From Geobacillus proteiniphilus (GTDB taxonomy: Bacteria; Bacillota; Bacilli; Bacillales; Anoxybacillaceae), in NCBI RefSeq assembly GCF_001908025.1, contig NZ_MQMG01000009.1, positions 1-64,000 on the forward strand: a stretch of DNA of 64,000 nucleotides, in the 5' to 3' direction. Of the stretch, positions 7,686 to 17,324 are shown one piece after another. The notes below the pieces were generated by a model, which was not told the origin of the DNA, did no database searches, and saw only the letters and a program-made list of their open reading frames with translations. The translations under genes were made by a program, and so were the position numbers. How positions within the stretch are numbered: the first letter of the stretch is position 1; each line of letters starts with the position of its first letter.

Positions 7686-10600
7686 CTACGCCCCCACAAT
7701 ATCTTCTGAATTTCTGTTAATCTCATCGATAATGCGAATAATCTTCCGCGCGTCGTCCATGTTGTCTTGAAAGAGTTCAACAATGCTGCCGACGGTTTTA
7801 AACGGTTCTTCCTGCAGCACCCGCTTGTCCATGACTCCATTTTTCACAAAGTAATCGACGATCAATTTGACAAAGCGGCTCTGTTGGATGTTCAACCGTT
7901 CGCTTGATAAAAATTCGGAAAACGCTTCGTTGGCTGCCTGCGGGTCAAGGCCGACGATTTGGCGGACGAGCTTTGTAATCGGTGTGTCTCCGAATTCTCT
8001 TTGATAATCTTCCTGTGTGCCAAGCTCATTCCAAAGAATATGCTCCAACGTTTTTACGTCTTGGACGGTTAGCTTTTTATTATTTCGCAACTTGTAAATG
8101 GCCATCTGGTCGCGGTGTTCGTGCAGATAATGTTCCACCTTTTTCCGATAATTTTTCAGATCATTGACAGTAAACATCGGGCCGTTTTCTTTGACTTCTA
8201 AAACTTGGTCTTTAAAGTTCGTATAGTAAATTTTTTGCGTCTCTTTTTCAAGGAATTTGACTAAGTCACGCAACGCTTCACGGACAGCTTCCAATTCGAA
8301 AATATCGGCTTCGCTCCAAAACTCTTCCGTCTGCACCTTTTCGATGATGTATTTTTGCTCCTGCACTTGCGGGATCGAACCGAGCTTCGATAACGCCTCT
8401 GCGGTGCGAATCACACTGCGAATCGGCTTCGTCGCATTTTTCGTTTGCAGCTTCGCCAATTCGATCGTGTACATAAGCAAATCAAACCGTTTCGCCAATT
8501 CATCATCGTTCAGTGGAACAATCAGCGGTGAAATATGTTCTTTGATTTCATTAACATCCATCGCTGTTAAGGAATCCCACTTGGCTCGGTTTTTAAACTT
8601 ATGCACATATTGAATATGTTGGCGTACACGGAAGTTTTCTTCGTTTAACTTATTGATTTCCGCTAGCACCTCGTCAATCAATTCATTGCGATAGGCAATA
8701 TACTCTTCTTCTTGGTATTGTAAATGTTGCAGTTCTTTAATGATTTCGATTTTGGCATTAAATAGACGCTCCGTTAAACTTTCCACCGTTTTTCCTTCGA
8801 TTCCTTTTGGATTTTCGCGGAAAAACTCAAAGTTGCCGCAATAGTCAAAAATAAGGAAATGCGTTTTATCTTGCCCGACTCCGAATAAGTCTTTGCATAA
8901 ACGGGTTCCGCGCCCGATCATTTGCCAAAACTTTGATTTGGAGCGTACTTTCTTGAAGAACACAAGGTTGACGACTTCCGGAATATCCACTCCTGTATCG
9001 AGCATATCAACCGATACCGCAATTTGCGGCCATTTGTTGCGGTCGGAAAAATCATCGATTAATGTTTGGTAGTAGTTCACGCTGTAATCAATGACTCGTG
9101 CAAAGCCGCCCTTGTATTCAGGGAACAATTGATCAAAGCGCTCCACAATCCGTTCCGCATGACGATGGTTTTTCGCAAAAATAATCGTTTTGCCGAGTTT
9201 GTCTCCGCCTTCGACGCGAATTCCTTTTTCCATTAAATCTCTCAGCACCGTATCAATCGTATCGTCATTAAACAGCCATTCGTTTAACGCGGTACTGTCA
9301 ATATCCTCGCCTACTTCATCATCAAACGTTTCTTCATACCGCTCTTTTTCTTCATCCGATAACTCATCGTAATGAATGCCATCTTCCAAAAATTTCAACT
9401 TTGTCTCAATGGTGCGGTAATCGACTAAATAGCCGTCTTGCACCGCCTGGTCCAACTCGTACGCATACGTCGGCACGCCGTTTTCCAGATCAAACACTTC
9501 ATACGTATTGCGGTCAATGTCATCTTTCGGCGTGGCGGTAAGCCCGAGCAATATGGCATCGAAATAGTCGAAAATGGCTCGGTACTTCTTGTAAATGCTC
9601 CGATGCGACTCGTCGATGATGATGAGATCAAAATGCCCGACCGTAAAAAGCCGTCTGCCGTCTTTCCGCTTCGCATCATCAATCGCGTTCATCATTGTCG
9701 GGTACGTCGAAAACACCATGCGGCTTTCCTCTGGATTGTCTTTGTTATCAAGCAAATTGCAAAGCGTCAAGTTCGGCAACAAATGGCTAAAGCTATTTTT
9801 CGCTTGCGTGACAAGCGTTTTGCGGTCCGCTAAAAACAAAATATTTTTTACCCAATTATGACGGGTAAGAACATCGACAATCGAAATCGCTGTCCGAGTT
9901 TTGCCGCTCCCCGTCGCCATGACAAGCAACGCTTTGCGCCGTTTGTTCTCGAGCGCGTCGCATACGGCTAAAACCGCTTCTTTTTGATAATAACGATTCG
10001 CGATGTTGTCATTGATTTGCACATTTTTTAGCGGCCGCTTCATCGTCCGACGATCAATAAGCAAGCTTAATTCTTCCTTATTGTAAAAACCGGAAACTCT
10101 CCGCGCCGGATAGTTAAGATCGTCCCACATATACGTTTCAAAACCGTTTGTGTAAAAAATAATCGGACGTTGGCCGTGCATTTTTTCAATACAGTCGGCA
10201 TATAGCTTGGCTTGCTGCTTTCCTTTGTTCGGATCAGCGGTTGTCCGTTTCGCTTCGATGACCGCCAGCGGCTTTCCGTTGTCGCCAAAAAGGACATAAT
10301 CGACATAGCCGACTCCTTCCTCATTCGGCATGCCAACGACAGGGTATTCCACAATAACGTCCTTTTTAAATTCCCAACCAGCAAGCTTCAAATCTAAATC
10401 AATGTATTTCTTTCTTGTTTCCCATTCGCTTAGTTCATCGACTTGGAAGTGGTACTCTTTTGTATTCTCTTCCCGTTTGGCGGTGAGAAGAGCGCGAAGC
10501 TGTTCATTTTCTTTCATCATTTCCTCAAGACGCTTGTCTTTCGAGCTTAACCGTTCGTATAAATCTTTCAATTCTTCCGGACGCTCGCGCTTTTCCTCTC

Positions 10601-11057
10601 CGATTGGCAGCAATGATTCATCAAAATCCGTAGCGGTGTATTCATCTGAATAACAATAATCAATCCAAGACACAAACTGATGAAGATGATGCAGGGAAAG
10701 AATCGCTTCTTCCCGCGTAATCATCGAGTTCGTATGAACCGCGACATTTCCCAGTTTGACAATGTAACGCAACAATGGCAACAAGTCTTCATCAATAATG
10801 GACAAAAAGACGTTGTCATGAATCAAACTGGAAAGATTATCTTGATACGGAACTTTCAAAGCGCTGTCAAAGCTGTACACCCACTTCACCGCAAGCTCCA
10901 GCGCGCGGCGCGTCAAAATCGCGCACGTCGCCGGACTCACAACTAAACTTTTTTCCGCCTCTAAACACGCATTCGTAAAGCTCTCATAATGAGGTTTTCC
11001 TACTAAAAACTGAAAGTTGGATAACAACAAATACCCCTCCCCTGACCAAACCGACAT
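7686..11057 (-). CDS. hsdR: Type I restriction enzyme, R (motor/nuclease) subunit
   Basis: 1123 aa. Order of parts: a DUF4145-like helical domain (about 20-130); a coiled-coil linker (about 160-200); the HSDR_N nuclease with D253 and E268-x-K270 (YVDYVLF...AVIEAKR); an SF2 translocase with Walker A MATGSGKT (near 383), DESH box (IIIDESHRS) and the motif VI region MIGRGTR; and a helical C-terminal domain as in EcoEI-type R subunits. It translocates DNA and cuts at distance when HsdS meets an unmethylated site. The start lies 18 bases after the hsdS stop. The full-length frame with intact motifs suggests activity. Confidence 0.95.
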   Translation of the reverse strand: MSVWSGEGYLLLSNFQFLVGKPHYESFTNACLEAEKSLVVSPATCAILTRRALELAVKWVYSFDSALKVPYQDNLSSLIHDNVFLSIIDEDLLPLLRYIVKLGNVAVHTNSMITREEAILSLHHLHQFVSWIDYCYSDEYTATDFDESLLPIGEEKRERPEELKDLYERLSSKDKRLEEMMKENEQLRALLTAKREENTKEYHFQVDELSEWETRKKYIDLDLKLAGWEFKKDVIVEYPVVGMPNEEGVGYVDYVLFGDNGKPLAVIEAKRTTADPNKGKQQAKLYADCIEKMHGQRPIIFYTNGFETYMWDDLNYPARRVSGFYNKEELSLLIDRRTMKRPLKNVQINDNIANRYYQKEAVLAVCDALENKRRKALLVMATGSGKTRTAISIVDVLTRHNWVKNILFLADRKTLVTQAKNSFSHLLPNLTLCNLLDNKDNPEESRMVFSTYPTMMNAIDDAKRKDGRRLFTVGHFDLIIIDESHRSIYKKYRAIFDYFDAILLGLTATPKDDIDRNTYEVFDLENGVPTYAYELDQAVQDGYLVDYRTIETKLKFLEDGIHYDELSDEEKERYEETFDDEVGEDIDSTALNEWLFNDDTIDTVLRDLMEKGIRVEGGDKLGKTIIFAKNHRHAERIVERFDQLFPEYKGGFARVIDYSVNYYQTLIDDFSDRNKWPQIAVSVDMLDTGVDIPEVVNLVFFKKVRSKSKFWQMIGRGTRLCKDLFGVGQDKTHFLIFDYCGNFEFFRENPKGIEGKTVESLTERLFNAKIEIIKELQHLQYQEEEYIAYRNELIDEVLAEINKLNEENFRVRQHIQYVHKFKNRAKWDSLTAMDVNEIKEHISPLIVPLNDDELAKRFDLLMYTIELAKLQTKNATKPIRSVIRTAEALSKLGSIPQVQEQKYIIEKVQTEEFWSEADIFELEAVREALRDLVKFLEKETQKIYYTNFKDQVLEVKENGPMFTVNDLKNYRKKVEHYLHEHRDQMAIYKLRNNKKLTVQDVKTLEHILWNELGTQEDYQREFGDTPITKLVRQIVGLDPQAANEAFSEFLSSERLNIQQSRFVKLIVDYFVKNGVMDKRVLQEEPFKTVGSIVELFQDNMDDARKIIRIIDEINRNSEDIVGA

Positions 11058-11075
11058 GAATTTCCTTCACATTTA

Positions 11076-12251
11076 TTAATCGTTGAATAGTTCTCCCTTA
11101 AATGCACGTTGCATAAGGGAATTGAACATATTTTGTATCTCTGCTTGACTTTTTAAAAGAAGTTCTTTCTTTAAGTTTATTTGTCGTATAGTAGCTGCAA
11201 ATAATTCCTGTAACTCTAAAGGTGGAATAATGATCTCAAGTTCTTTTAAATTTTTTAAAGGAAGCTGCGGTTGAGAAGATCCTGTTTGTGTTTTCTTTAA
11301 AACTAATTGAAAGCTATTAGATGTATAAAGTTGCTGGAAAAAAATTCGATTAACATTTTTCAATCTAAGAATCGCCATTTGAGCATTTATGAACCCTGTG
11401 TCATAACCTTCTTCATCAAAAATGACTATATTCCCAATGGATCCCCTTAATGTAACAATTAAATCTCCCTGTCTTAATTTCCCTTTTCTCAATTGACTAA
11501 ACTTTTCCTTTGTAATATACGTTACTTTCGATAAGTCTAATTTGTTGTTCACAAAGTTTGAGGTAGACAAAAAAAGTATACCTTCACTAACAAGCTCATG
11601 TTGCTTCGGATAGTTTTCACCTCGATCTCCATCCTCAATTTCCGCAATATCTTTTAATTTCTTAACATCCCATCCCTTTGGATTACTTACTGGATCCCCA
11701 AACATCTCCAAAAACACACTTTGCGTTAACTGGTCTAACGCTTCAATTTGGGCTTTTCGTTTGTCGATGAGTTCTTGGGCTTTATTTAAAACTTTTACTA
11801 TTTTTTTCTGTTGTTCTAACGTAGTAAGTGGTATTTTTATCTGATTCAACTTATCTTTATTTAACGTAGCTCCTTTCACAGCCCTGTCTGATAGTTTATC
11901 AAGTTTAAGAGTTTGTAGTGCATAATACAAATATTCTGGTATTAGTTTATCCTTTTGAATGATAGGAAAAGACGCAATTGCTTCATTTGTATATAGTTCT
12001 TCAGTTGTTATTGCTATTTTTCCTATAGAAAGTTTAAAACTCATTAAAACAGTATTTTTCGGCACTATTTTCATTTTGCACTCGTTAACAGCTAAATCAG
12101 TAATCTGTTCTTTCGTGTTAGATACATATTTACCTTGCATATCAGAAATTGAAAGCCACTTGTTTCCATTTCCCCAATATGCTTGATTTGATCTAGAAGG
12201 GGTTTTCCCAATATTAATCTCACATAATTCATTTAGTTTTACATACTCCAT
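11076..12251 (-). CDS. hsdS: Type I restriction enzyme, S (specificity) subunit
   Basis: 391 aa with two target-recognition domains (about 1-150 and 195-350), each followed by a conserved helix (LEQQKKIVKVLNKAQELIDKRKAQIEALDQLTQ is split across about 145-180; LELQELFAATIRQI near 345). HsdS sets the bipartite DNA target of both methylation and restriction. More AT-rich than hsdM and hsdR, as is usual for exchanged specificity genes. It starts 7 bases after the hsdM stop and is followed after 18 bases by hsdR. The recognition sequence cannot be read from the protein. Confidence 0.93.
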   Translation of the reverse strand: MEYVKLNELCEINIGKTPSRSNQAYWGNGNKWLSISDMQGKYVSNTKEQITDLAVNECKMKIVPKNTVLMSFKLSIGKIAITTEELYTNEAIASFPIIQKDKLIPEYLYYALQTLKLDKLSDRAVKGATLNKDKLNQIKIPLTTLEQQKKIVKVLNKAQELIDKRKAQIEALDQLTQSVFLEMFGDPVSNPKGWDVKKLKDIAEIEDGDRGENYPKQHELVSEGILFLSTSNFVNNKLDLSKVTYITKEKFSQLRKGKLRQGDLIVTLRGSIGNIVIFDEEGYDTGFINAQMAILRLKNVNRIFFQQLYTSNSFQLVLKKTQTGSSQPQLPLKNLKELEIIIPPLELQELFAATIRQINLKKELLLKSQAEIQNMFNSLMQRAFKGELFND

Positions 12252-12258
12252 TCAATCA

Positions 12259-13716
12259 TTACCTTCCTATCATTTCTTTCAACTCTTGTAATCCCTGCAT
12301 AATCTCTTTTTCCAACGTTTCCACTCTTTCAAGTATCACACTCGGCGCTTCATACTGCACTTCTTCATACTCAATCTCTTTATACTTGTTAATCGAAAGG
12401 TCATAGTCGTTTTCACGAATTTCTTCCACCGGCACGAAGAACGACTGCTCCGTGCGCTTCCGTTCTTTTTCCGCTTCACGGTTATGGAAGCGCGCAATGA
12501 TGTCCGGGATATCGTTTTCTTCAATCGGGGTGCGCTTGTCGTCCAATGAGTATCCATCGGCTTTCATGTCATAGAACCATACTTGATCCGTACCGCCGAC
12601 TCCCGTTTTCGTGAAAATCATAATCGCTGTCGATACGCCCGCGTATGGTTTAAATACGCCGCTTGGCATCGAAATAATCGCTTCTAATTTATGATTTTCC
12701 ACGATTTCTTTGCGGATGTCTTTATGCGCTTTGGAGCTGCCGAACAATACCCCATCCGGCACGATGCACGCGCAACGTCCGCCCGTTTTTAAAATGCGTA
12801 AGAATAATGCCAAAAATAAAAGTTCGGTTTTCTTTGTCTTTACAACTTTTAACAAATCATTTGAAACTGCATCATAATCTAATGAACCTTTAAAAGGCGG
12901 ATTGGCAAGGACAAGGGTGTATTTGTCCTTATCTTTGTTTTGTTCCGACAAGGAGTCGCGATATTCGATATTCGGATTTTCAATGCCATGGAGCATCATG
13001 TTCATCGCACCGATGCGCAACATCGTGCGGTCCATGTCAAAACCGTAGAACATATGGTTATTAAAATGCTCTTTTAAACTTTGCACTAAAAATAAGTCAC
13101 TGCGATGTTTACGCAAATACTCTCCTGCCGCGACTAAAAACCCTGCAGAACCTGCGGCTGGGTCGACGATGATGTCTTCCGGCGTCGGTTTCATCAGCTC
13201 GACCATCATGTGAATGATATGACGCGGGGTGCGGAATTGGCCGTTCGTGCCTGCGGTGGCGATTTTCGATAACAAATACTCGTACAAATCGCCTTTCGTA
13301 TCGCGGTCTTTCATCGGAATGCGGTCAATGCCGTCGACGATTTTGACGAGCATTTGCGGCGTCGGGATCATGAAAATGGCGTCGCCCATATATTTTGCAT
13401 AGGCCGATTCCCGATTGCCGTGCAAGTTTTTGATGAACGGAAACACTTCATTGGACACGACATCGTACATATGGACGGCTTCAAAATGTTTGAATTTGCT
13501 CCAGCGCAAGTGCTGCTTATCGGGAGGAAAAATGCGTTCCGATTCAATGCCGAGCAGCGCATCCTCCTGCTCGCGCTGCGTTTCGACTTCATCCAAGCCT
13601 TTGATGAACAGCAAGTATGTAAACTGTTCAATGACCGTCAACGGGTTCGTAATGCCGCCTGTCCAAAACGTTTCCCATATTTTATCGACTTTATTGCGCA
13701 ATTCGCCTGTGAGCAT
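12259..13716 (-). CDS. hsdM: Type I restriction enzyme, M (N6-adenine methyltransferase) subunit
   Basis: 485 aa from the ATG at 13716 (MLTGELRNKVDKIWETFW), chosen because AAGGAGG lies 9-10 bases upstream; an ATG at 13743 has no such site. An N-terminal helical HsdM_N domain is followed by SAM motif I (DPAAGSAGFLVAA) and catalytic motif IV NPPF (LVLANPPFKG), giving adenine-N6 methylation with HsdS. First gene of hsdM-hsdS-hsdR. Intact motifs and tight spacing argue for a working system. Confidence 0.95.
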   Translation of the reverse strand: MLTGELRNKVDKIWETFWTGGITNPLTVIEQFTYLLFIKGLDEVETQREQEDALLGIESERIFPPDKQHLRWSKFKHFEAVHMYDVVSNEVFPFIKNLHGNRESAYAKYMGDAIFMIPTPQMLVKIVDGIDRIPMKDRDTKGDLYEYLLSKIATAGTNGQFRTPRHIIHMMVELMKPTPEDIIVDPAAGSAGFLVAAGEYLRKHRSDLFLVQSLKEHFNNHMFYGFDMDRTMLRIGAMNMMLHGIENPNIEYRDSLSEQNKDKDKYTLVLANPPFKGSLDYDAVSNDLLKVVKTKKTELLFLALFLRILKTGGRCACIVPDGVLFGSSKAHKDIRKEIVENHKLEAIISMPSGVFKPYAGVSTAIMIFTKTGVGGTDQVWFYDMKADGYSLDDKRTPIEENDIPDIIARFHNREAEKERKRTEQSFFVPVEEIRENDYDLSINKYKEIEYEEVQYEAPSVILERVETLEKEIMQGLQELKEMIGR

Positions 13717-13748
13717 GCCTATGTACCTCCTTGTTATTTCCAATCTCC

Positions 13749-13754
13749 ATTATA
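13749..13754 (-). promoter_or_regulatory. -10 box of the hsdMSR promoter
   Basis: TATAAT on the minus strand, 33 bases before the hsdM start. No convincing -35 box was found at 16-18 bases, so only the -10 is proposed. Confidence 0.35.
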
Positions 13755-13837
13755 TACTGTTTTCGGCGCAAAAAGGGAAGAAAAATAAGTTTTATGCCTG
13801 CTGATGCTCAGGAAGACGGAAGGTGGCTTTCGTCGTG

Positions 13838-14160
13838 GAACGGAGAAACTCCCACTTCGCTTTGCTTGAAGTGGGAGTCGTTCACAATAACCGTTCGAGG
13901 AACGCTTGCAAGTGTTGTGGATTCTCAATAGGATTGATTTGACACTCCACACGCCTAAAGGCGTGGGATTCTTGGGGCGTTCGCGTCCTCATCCCTTTCG
14001 GGTTCGGACAACGCCCAAGTTTGGGGCTGTGTCATCAGCCCGTCCCATCGGGTTAGCATGTACCCCGATGGACGGCGCGCCTGTGACCAATGCGCTAGGT
14101 TAGGCGCTCAAACCCGAAATCGCTTTGGCGATGTTGATGGCGCCATTCAAGTCAGCGTGG
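13838..14160 (-). mobile_element. TnpB (IS605 orfB) 3' remnant with guide-RNA scaffold and a second IS605 hairpin
   Basis: On the minus strand the tail of a TnpB frame (SHADLNGAINIAKAISGL..., stop TAA at 14102-14100) runs into about 165 bases of GC-rich hairpins ending in the palindrome CCACGCCTTTAGGCGTG (near 13940-13965), then GGAGTGTCAA. That is the arrangement of a TnpB guide RNA ending at the IS right end. A further hairpin CTCCCACTTC...GAAGTGGGAG (about 13849-13879) is a second IS605-type end. No intact tnpA or tnpB is present. The rest of the gap to 14355 holds nothing I recognise. Confidence 0.6.
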
Positions 14161-14355
14161 GATGGCGGGCATCATTTCACCTCCTCCCTTTTATCTTGCA
14201 AACAGGAGAGAGGGAATATCGATCTAACAAATGCTATATAAGTTGCAATAAAGAATTTCTGATTGTTCGTTTCTGTTTTACCTCCATACAAGTCGACTTT
14301 GATATAACGTGGCGAGTGATCGGCTGGATGGAAAATAAAATTTCAACTTATACTA

Positions 14356-14709
14356 TCACTCAAAAAATCGTAATTTACAATATTCACTGTAAACTCTTTC
14401 AAAGTCATCAGGATGCAATGTGCCACGTTTATTAGTCTCATTAAATACAGATAATGGAAATACCCTGAATTTTTCGCATCTTGCCCATGATTTTTTCGTT
14501 AATCCCGCTTCCTGATAATACTGAATCTCAATTCGATATTGATCATGTATGGTGGGAGGAGCTTTAGGTCCTTTTGATGTTATTTTGATTGCAACGGCAG
14601 CAGCAATATTATGTTCTATCTCCACAATAAGAACCGGGCGAAATTTTCCGCCCGGTTGATCTTCGAAGCCGAAATAAACATCATAAATATCTCCAGGCTT
14701 GACGTTCAT
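14356..14709 (-). CDS. PemK/MazF-like toxin (probable mRNA interferase)
   Basis: 117 aa. It opens with GDIYDVYFGFEDQPGGKFRPVLIVE, the beta-barrel signature of the MazF/PemK fold (GDI...F.......RPVLI), with a later ITSKGPK strand. Members cut single-stranded mRNA in the absence of antitoxin. It begins 12 bases after the stop of a 47-aa acidic protein, which fixes the pair as antitoxin-toxin in the usual order. Catalytic residues were not assigned one by one. Confidence 0.75.
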   Translation of the reverse strand: MNVKPGDIYDVYFGFEDQPGGKFRPVLIVEIEHNIAAAVAIKITSKGPKAPPTIHDQYRIEIQYYQEAGLTKKSWARCEKFRVFPLSVFNETNKRGTLHPDDFERVYSEYCKLRFFE

Positions 14710-14721
14710 TATGATCCCTCA

Positions 14722-14865
14722 TCAATCTTCAAACCATTCCAAATCATCTGGATCATCAGGATTCAAAAGAACCCGGCCTTCATCATCTGTTTTAAATACT
14801 TTTACTTTGCCGCTTTCAATCAATGATTGAAGACTTGGTTTTTTGATTTCTGTTGCTGGAGTCAT
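14722..14865 (-). CDS. Small antitoxin partner of the PemK-like toxin
   Basis: 47 aa from the ATG at 14865 (MTPATEIKKPSLQSLIESGK...), preceded by AAGGAGCGTGAAGAC, a good ribosome site. An in-frame ATG at 14889 would add 8 residues (MKKKERED) but its AGGTGG site lies inside a hairpin. The C terminus is strongly acidic (NPDDPDDLEWFED), as is common in the toxin-wrapping tail of such antitoxins. The N-terminal half (SLIESGKVKVFKTDDEGRVLL) may be a short DNA-binding or strand element. Function is inferred from position and composition. Confidence 0.6.
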   Translation of the reverse strand: MTPATEIKKPSLQSLIESGKVKVFKTDDEGRVLLNPDDPDDLEWFED

Positions 14866-14895
14866 GTCTTCACGCTCCTTTTTCTTCATTTTTCC

Positions 14896-14921
14896 ACCAC
14901 CTAATCAAGAATGTAGGTGGT
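14896..14921 (-). promoter_or_regulatory. Inverted repeat at the toxin-antitoxin translation start
   Basis: ACCACCTA and TAGGTGGT arms separated by 10 bases. In the mRNA the right arm holds the AGGTGG Shine-Dalgarno of the upstream ATG (14889). It may be an autoregulatory operator or an RNA stem that blocks that start. Confidence 0.4.
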
Positions 14922-15275
14922 ACCAGTATATCCATAGGGAAAACAATTTAGAATGATGGATTTTGGACAAACGCTACAAGTTCTTATCATTATTATATCT
15001 GGAAAAGGGAAGACAGTAAACAAACATATATCACAATGACGCAAAGAAGAGAATAAATCAATGAAGAGGGATCACGTCTTATCATGATCGCAATACATAT
15101 CATTTCAATATTCACAATATCATCATAGCCTATTTACCTCTTTTTTGATCGAAAGACTCAATGATTGACATCGTGTCTTTTCACATTCAAAAACACATCA
15201 ATGAATATAAGGGATAGGCGCTGACACATGGAATATGAACCTTTTGATTTTTAAGTTAACATAACTCGTCTTATA

Positions 15276-15369
15276 GGACTTTACTTACTAAGGCGGCAAC
15301 CGGATTGTCATGGCGGATGTACTCCCGCCACGGCAGTTTGCGCAATTCCACCGTTAGAAAGCGGAAGTC
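15276..15369 (-). pseudogene. Rpn/YhgA-like gene, internal fragment
   Basis: Minus-strand translation gives DFRFLTVELRKLPWREYI then RHDNPVAALVSK, almost identical to residues of about 138-170 of the intact Rpn protein encoded at 20671-21549. Both flanks are non-coding. A solitary scrap of a deleted paralogue. The AT-rich 14922-15275 stretch next to it shows no gene. Confidence 0.65.
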
Positions 15370-15414
15370 AAGAACAGTAAAGAACGGAAATTGGATCGTA
15401 AATTACAAACAACA

Positions 15415-15857
15415 GGGCCGGATGGACCGGCCCGTTGCCTTATCTCTGTAAATTCAAAATAAACTCGTTCCTCCCTCCCCCTCTCCAACCCGCATGCTTA
15501 CGTCCCCATTTCTTCCCATTGGAAATAAACTCGTTCGTTCTCCCCCGATTTTTTCGATGTTTTTCTCCGATTTTTTCCCGCTTTTTTCCTCCAAACGAAC
15601 CCACTTTATTTCGATTTTTGGAAAAAGAAAAAGGGAAGAACGTGGGCGCTTCCCCCCGCTTCCTCCCTCTCATCCCTCCTCATCTCGATCCCTTTTTCCT
15701 TGATTTCTCAATGATTCCCCCGCTTTTTCTCCCTCTCTTCTTTCCCCATCAGGAGCGGGAGATGGACTGTTTCTTTTTCCAGTAAAATTCATCCAAAGCC
15801 CGACTTTATTTTTCGTTATGAACGGTTATTTTTTAAGTGGAACGAGTTTATTTTGTG
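15415..15857. other. Hairpin and pyrimidine-rich non-coding tract with repeated AATAAACTCGTTC
   Basis: A GC-rich hairpin GGGCCGG-ATGGA-CCGGCCC (15415-15436) is followed by about 320 bases of strand-biased C/T sequence. The 13-mer AATAAACTCGTTC occurs directly at 15458-15470 and 15524-15536, and inverted (GAACGAGTTTATT) near 15840-15853, next to the rlmD stop. Small open frames here are low-complexity and look spurious. Confidence 0.4.
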
Positions 15858-15858
15858 T

Positions 15859-17235
15859 TTACAATCTCAACTGAATCTTCGCCACACACTCGACATGCGC
15901 CGTATGCGGAAACATATCGACCGGCTGGACTTCGATCGTTTCGTAGCCGCCGTCTTCTAAGATGCGCAAGTCGCGGGCGAGTGTCGCCGGATTGCACGAG
16001 ACGTAAACGACGCGCGGCGGCTTCATGGCGATGATCGTTTCGAGCAGCGAGGCGTCGCAGCCTTTGCGCGGCGGGTCGACGACCAAGCAGTCAGCGCGGA
16101 TGCCTTCCTGATACCAGCGCGGGATGACGTCTTCGGCGGCGCCGACTTCGAAGGTGACGTTTGTGATGCCGTTCAGCTCGGCGTTGCGCTTGGCGTCTTC
16201 AATCGCTTCTGGGACGATTTCGACGCCGTAGACATGCTTCGCTTTTCTCGCTAAAAAGAGCGAGATCGTGCCGATGCCGCAGTAGGCGTCCATGACCGTC
16301 TCCGATCCGGTCAACTCAGCGTACTCGAGCGCTTTGTCATACAGCACTTTCGTCTGTTCCGGATTGACTTGGTAAAACGAGCGGGCCGAGATGGCGAATT
16401 GGATGTCGCCGATGCGGTCGGTGATGAACTCGCTCCCCCATAACACACGCGTTTGGGCGCCGAAAATGACGTTCGTCCGCTCGGGGTTGATGTTTTGCAC
16501 GATCGATGTCACGTCCGGGATTTCACGGACGATGGCGCGGACGATCTCTTGTTCGTGCGGCAAATGCTCGGTGCGGGTGACGAGAACGACCATCACCTCG
16601 CCTGTCGCCGCGCCGTAGCGGGCGACAATATGGCGGAGAACGCCCTTGTGCGTGGTTTCGTCGTACGGGGGAATGCCATAACGCTCGGCGATGCGCTTCA
16701 CCGTCTGAACGACGACATCGTTTTTCTCTTGTTGGATGAGACAGGCATCCATATCGATAATCTCATGGCTCCGTTCTTTGTAAAAGCCCGCGACCAGCCC
16801 TCCCTCGCGCTCGCCGACCGGCACTTGCGCCTTGTTTCGGTAGCGCCATGGGTTCTTCATCCCGATGACGGGATGGACGGTGACGCCGTCAAGCTTGCCG
16901 ATGCGGGCGAGCACTTCTTTCACCTGCTTTTCCTTCGCTTTCAGCTGGCCCCCGTAGCTTAGGTGTTGCAACTGGCAGCCGCCGCATTGGCGATAGACGG
17001 GGCACGGGGGCTCGACGCGGTCCGGGCTCGGTTCGTACAGCTCGATAAGCCGGCCGTACCCGTAGCCTTTTTTCACTTTGACGACTTTCACGTTCGCCCG
17101 CTCGCCGGGAAGCGCGTTTTTCACGAACAAGGGAAAGCCGTCGACTTTCGCCACTCCGAGACCGTCGTGGGTCAAATCCGTGAATACGACGTCATAATAT
17201 TCATTTTTAGCAACCGGTGCTTGCTGCTTCGTCAT
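15859..17235 (-). CDS. rlmD: 23S rRNA (uracil-C5)-methyltransferase RlmD/RlmCD (RumA family)
   Basis: 458 aa. N-terminal TRAM domain (about 12-70), Fe-S cysteine cluster [14 protein letters not shown] (about 78-91) with a further Cys in MDACLIQ, then a Rossmann methyltransferase: SAM site [23 protein letters not shown] and the catalytic [12 protein letters not shown] near the C terminus. It makes m5U in 23S rRNA; in Bacillus subtilis the homologue RlmCD (YefA) does both U747 and U1939. Downstream of dgkB on the same strand, separated by a terminator. Confidence 0.93.
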   Translation of the reverse strand: MTKQQAPVAKNEYYDVVFTDLTHDGLGVAKVDGFPLFVKNALPGERANVKVVKVKKGYGYGRLIELYEPSPDRVEPPCPVYRQCGGCQLQHLSYGGQLKAKEKQVKEVLARIGKLDGVTVHPVIGMKNPWRYRNKAQVPVGEREGGLVAGFYKERSHEIIDMDACLIQQEKNDVVVQTVKRIAERYGIPPYDETTHKGVLRHIVARYGAATGEVMVVLVTRTEHLPHEQEIVRAIVREIPDVTSIVQNINPERTNVIFGAQTRVLWGSEFITDRIGDIQFAISARSFYQVNPEQTKVLYDKALEYAELTGSETVMDAYCGIGTISLFLARKAKHVYGVEIVPEAIEDAKRNAELNGITNVTFEVGAAEDVIPRWYQEGIRADCLVVDPPRKGCDASLLETIIAMKPPRVVYVSCNPATLARDLRILEDGGYETIEVQPVDMFPHTAHVECVAKIQLRL

Positions 17236-17295
17236 GTCGTTCTCCTTTCTGCCGATCGGTTTATACCGTTAGCGTTCCCTTATTGGCTTAGACAT

Positions 17296-17324
17296 AAGAA
17301 AAGAACAGGCTCATCTTCCTGTTC
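17296..17324 (-). terminator. Intrinsic terminator at the end of dgkB
   Basis: On the minus strand GAACAGG-8 nt-CCTGTTC is followed by TTTTCTTATG. The stem overlaps the last codons of dgkB and separates it from rlmD. Confidence 0.7.

Noticed and set aside
15435-15785. Overlapping open frames in the pyrimidine-rich tract
   Set aside because: Low-complexity Pro/Phe/Leu-rich translations without ribosome sites; they follow from base composition.
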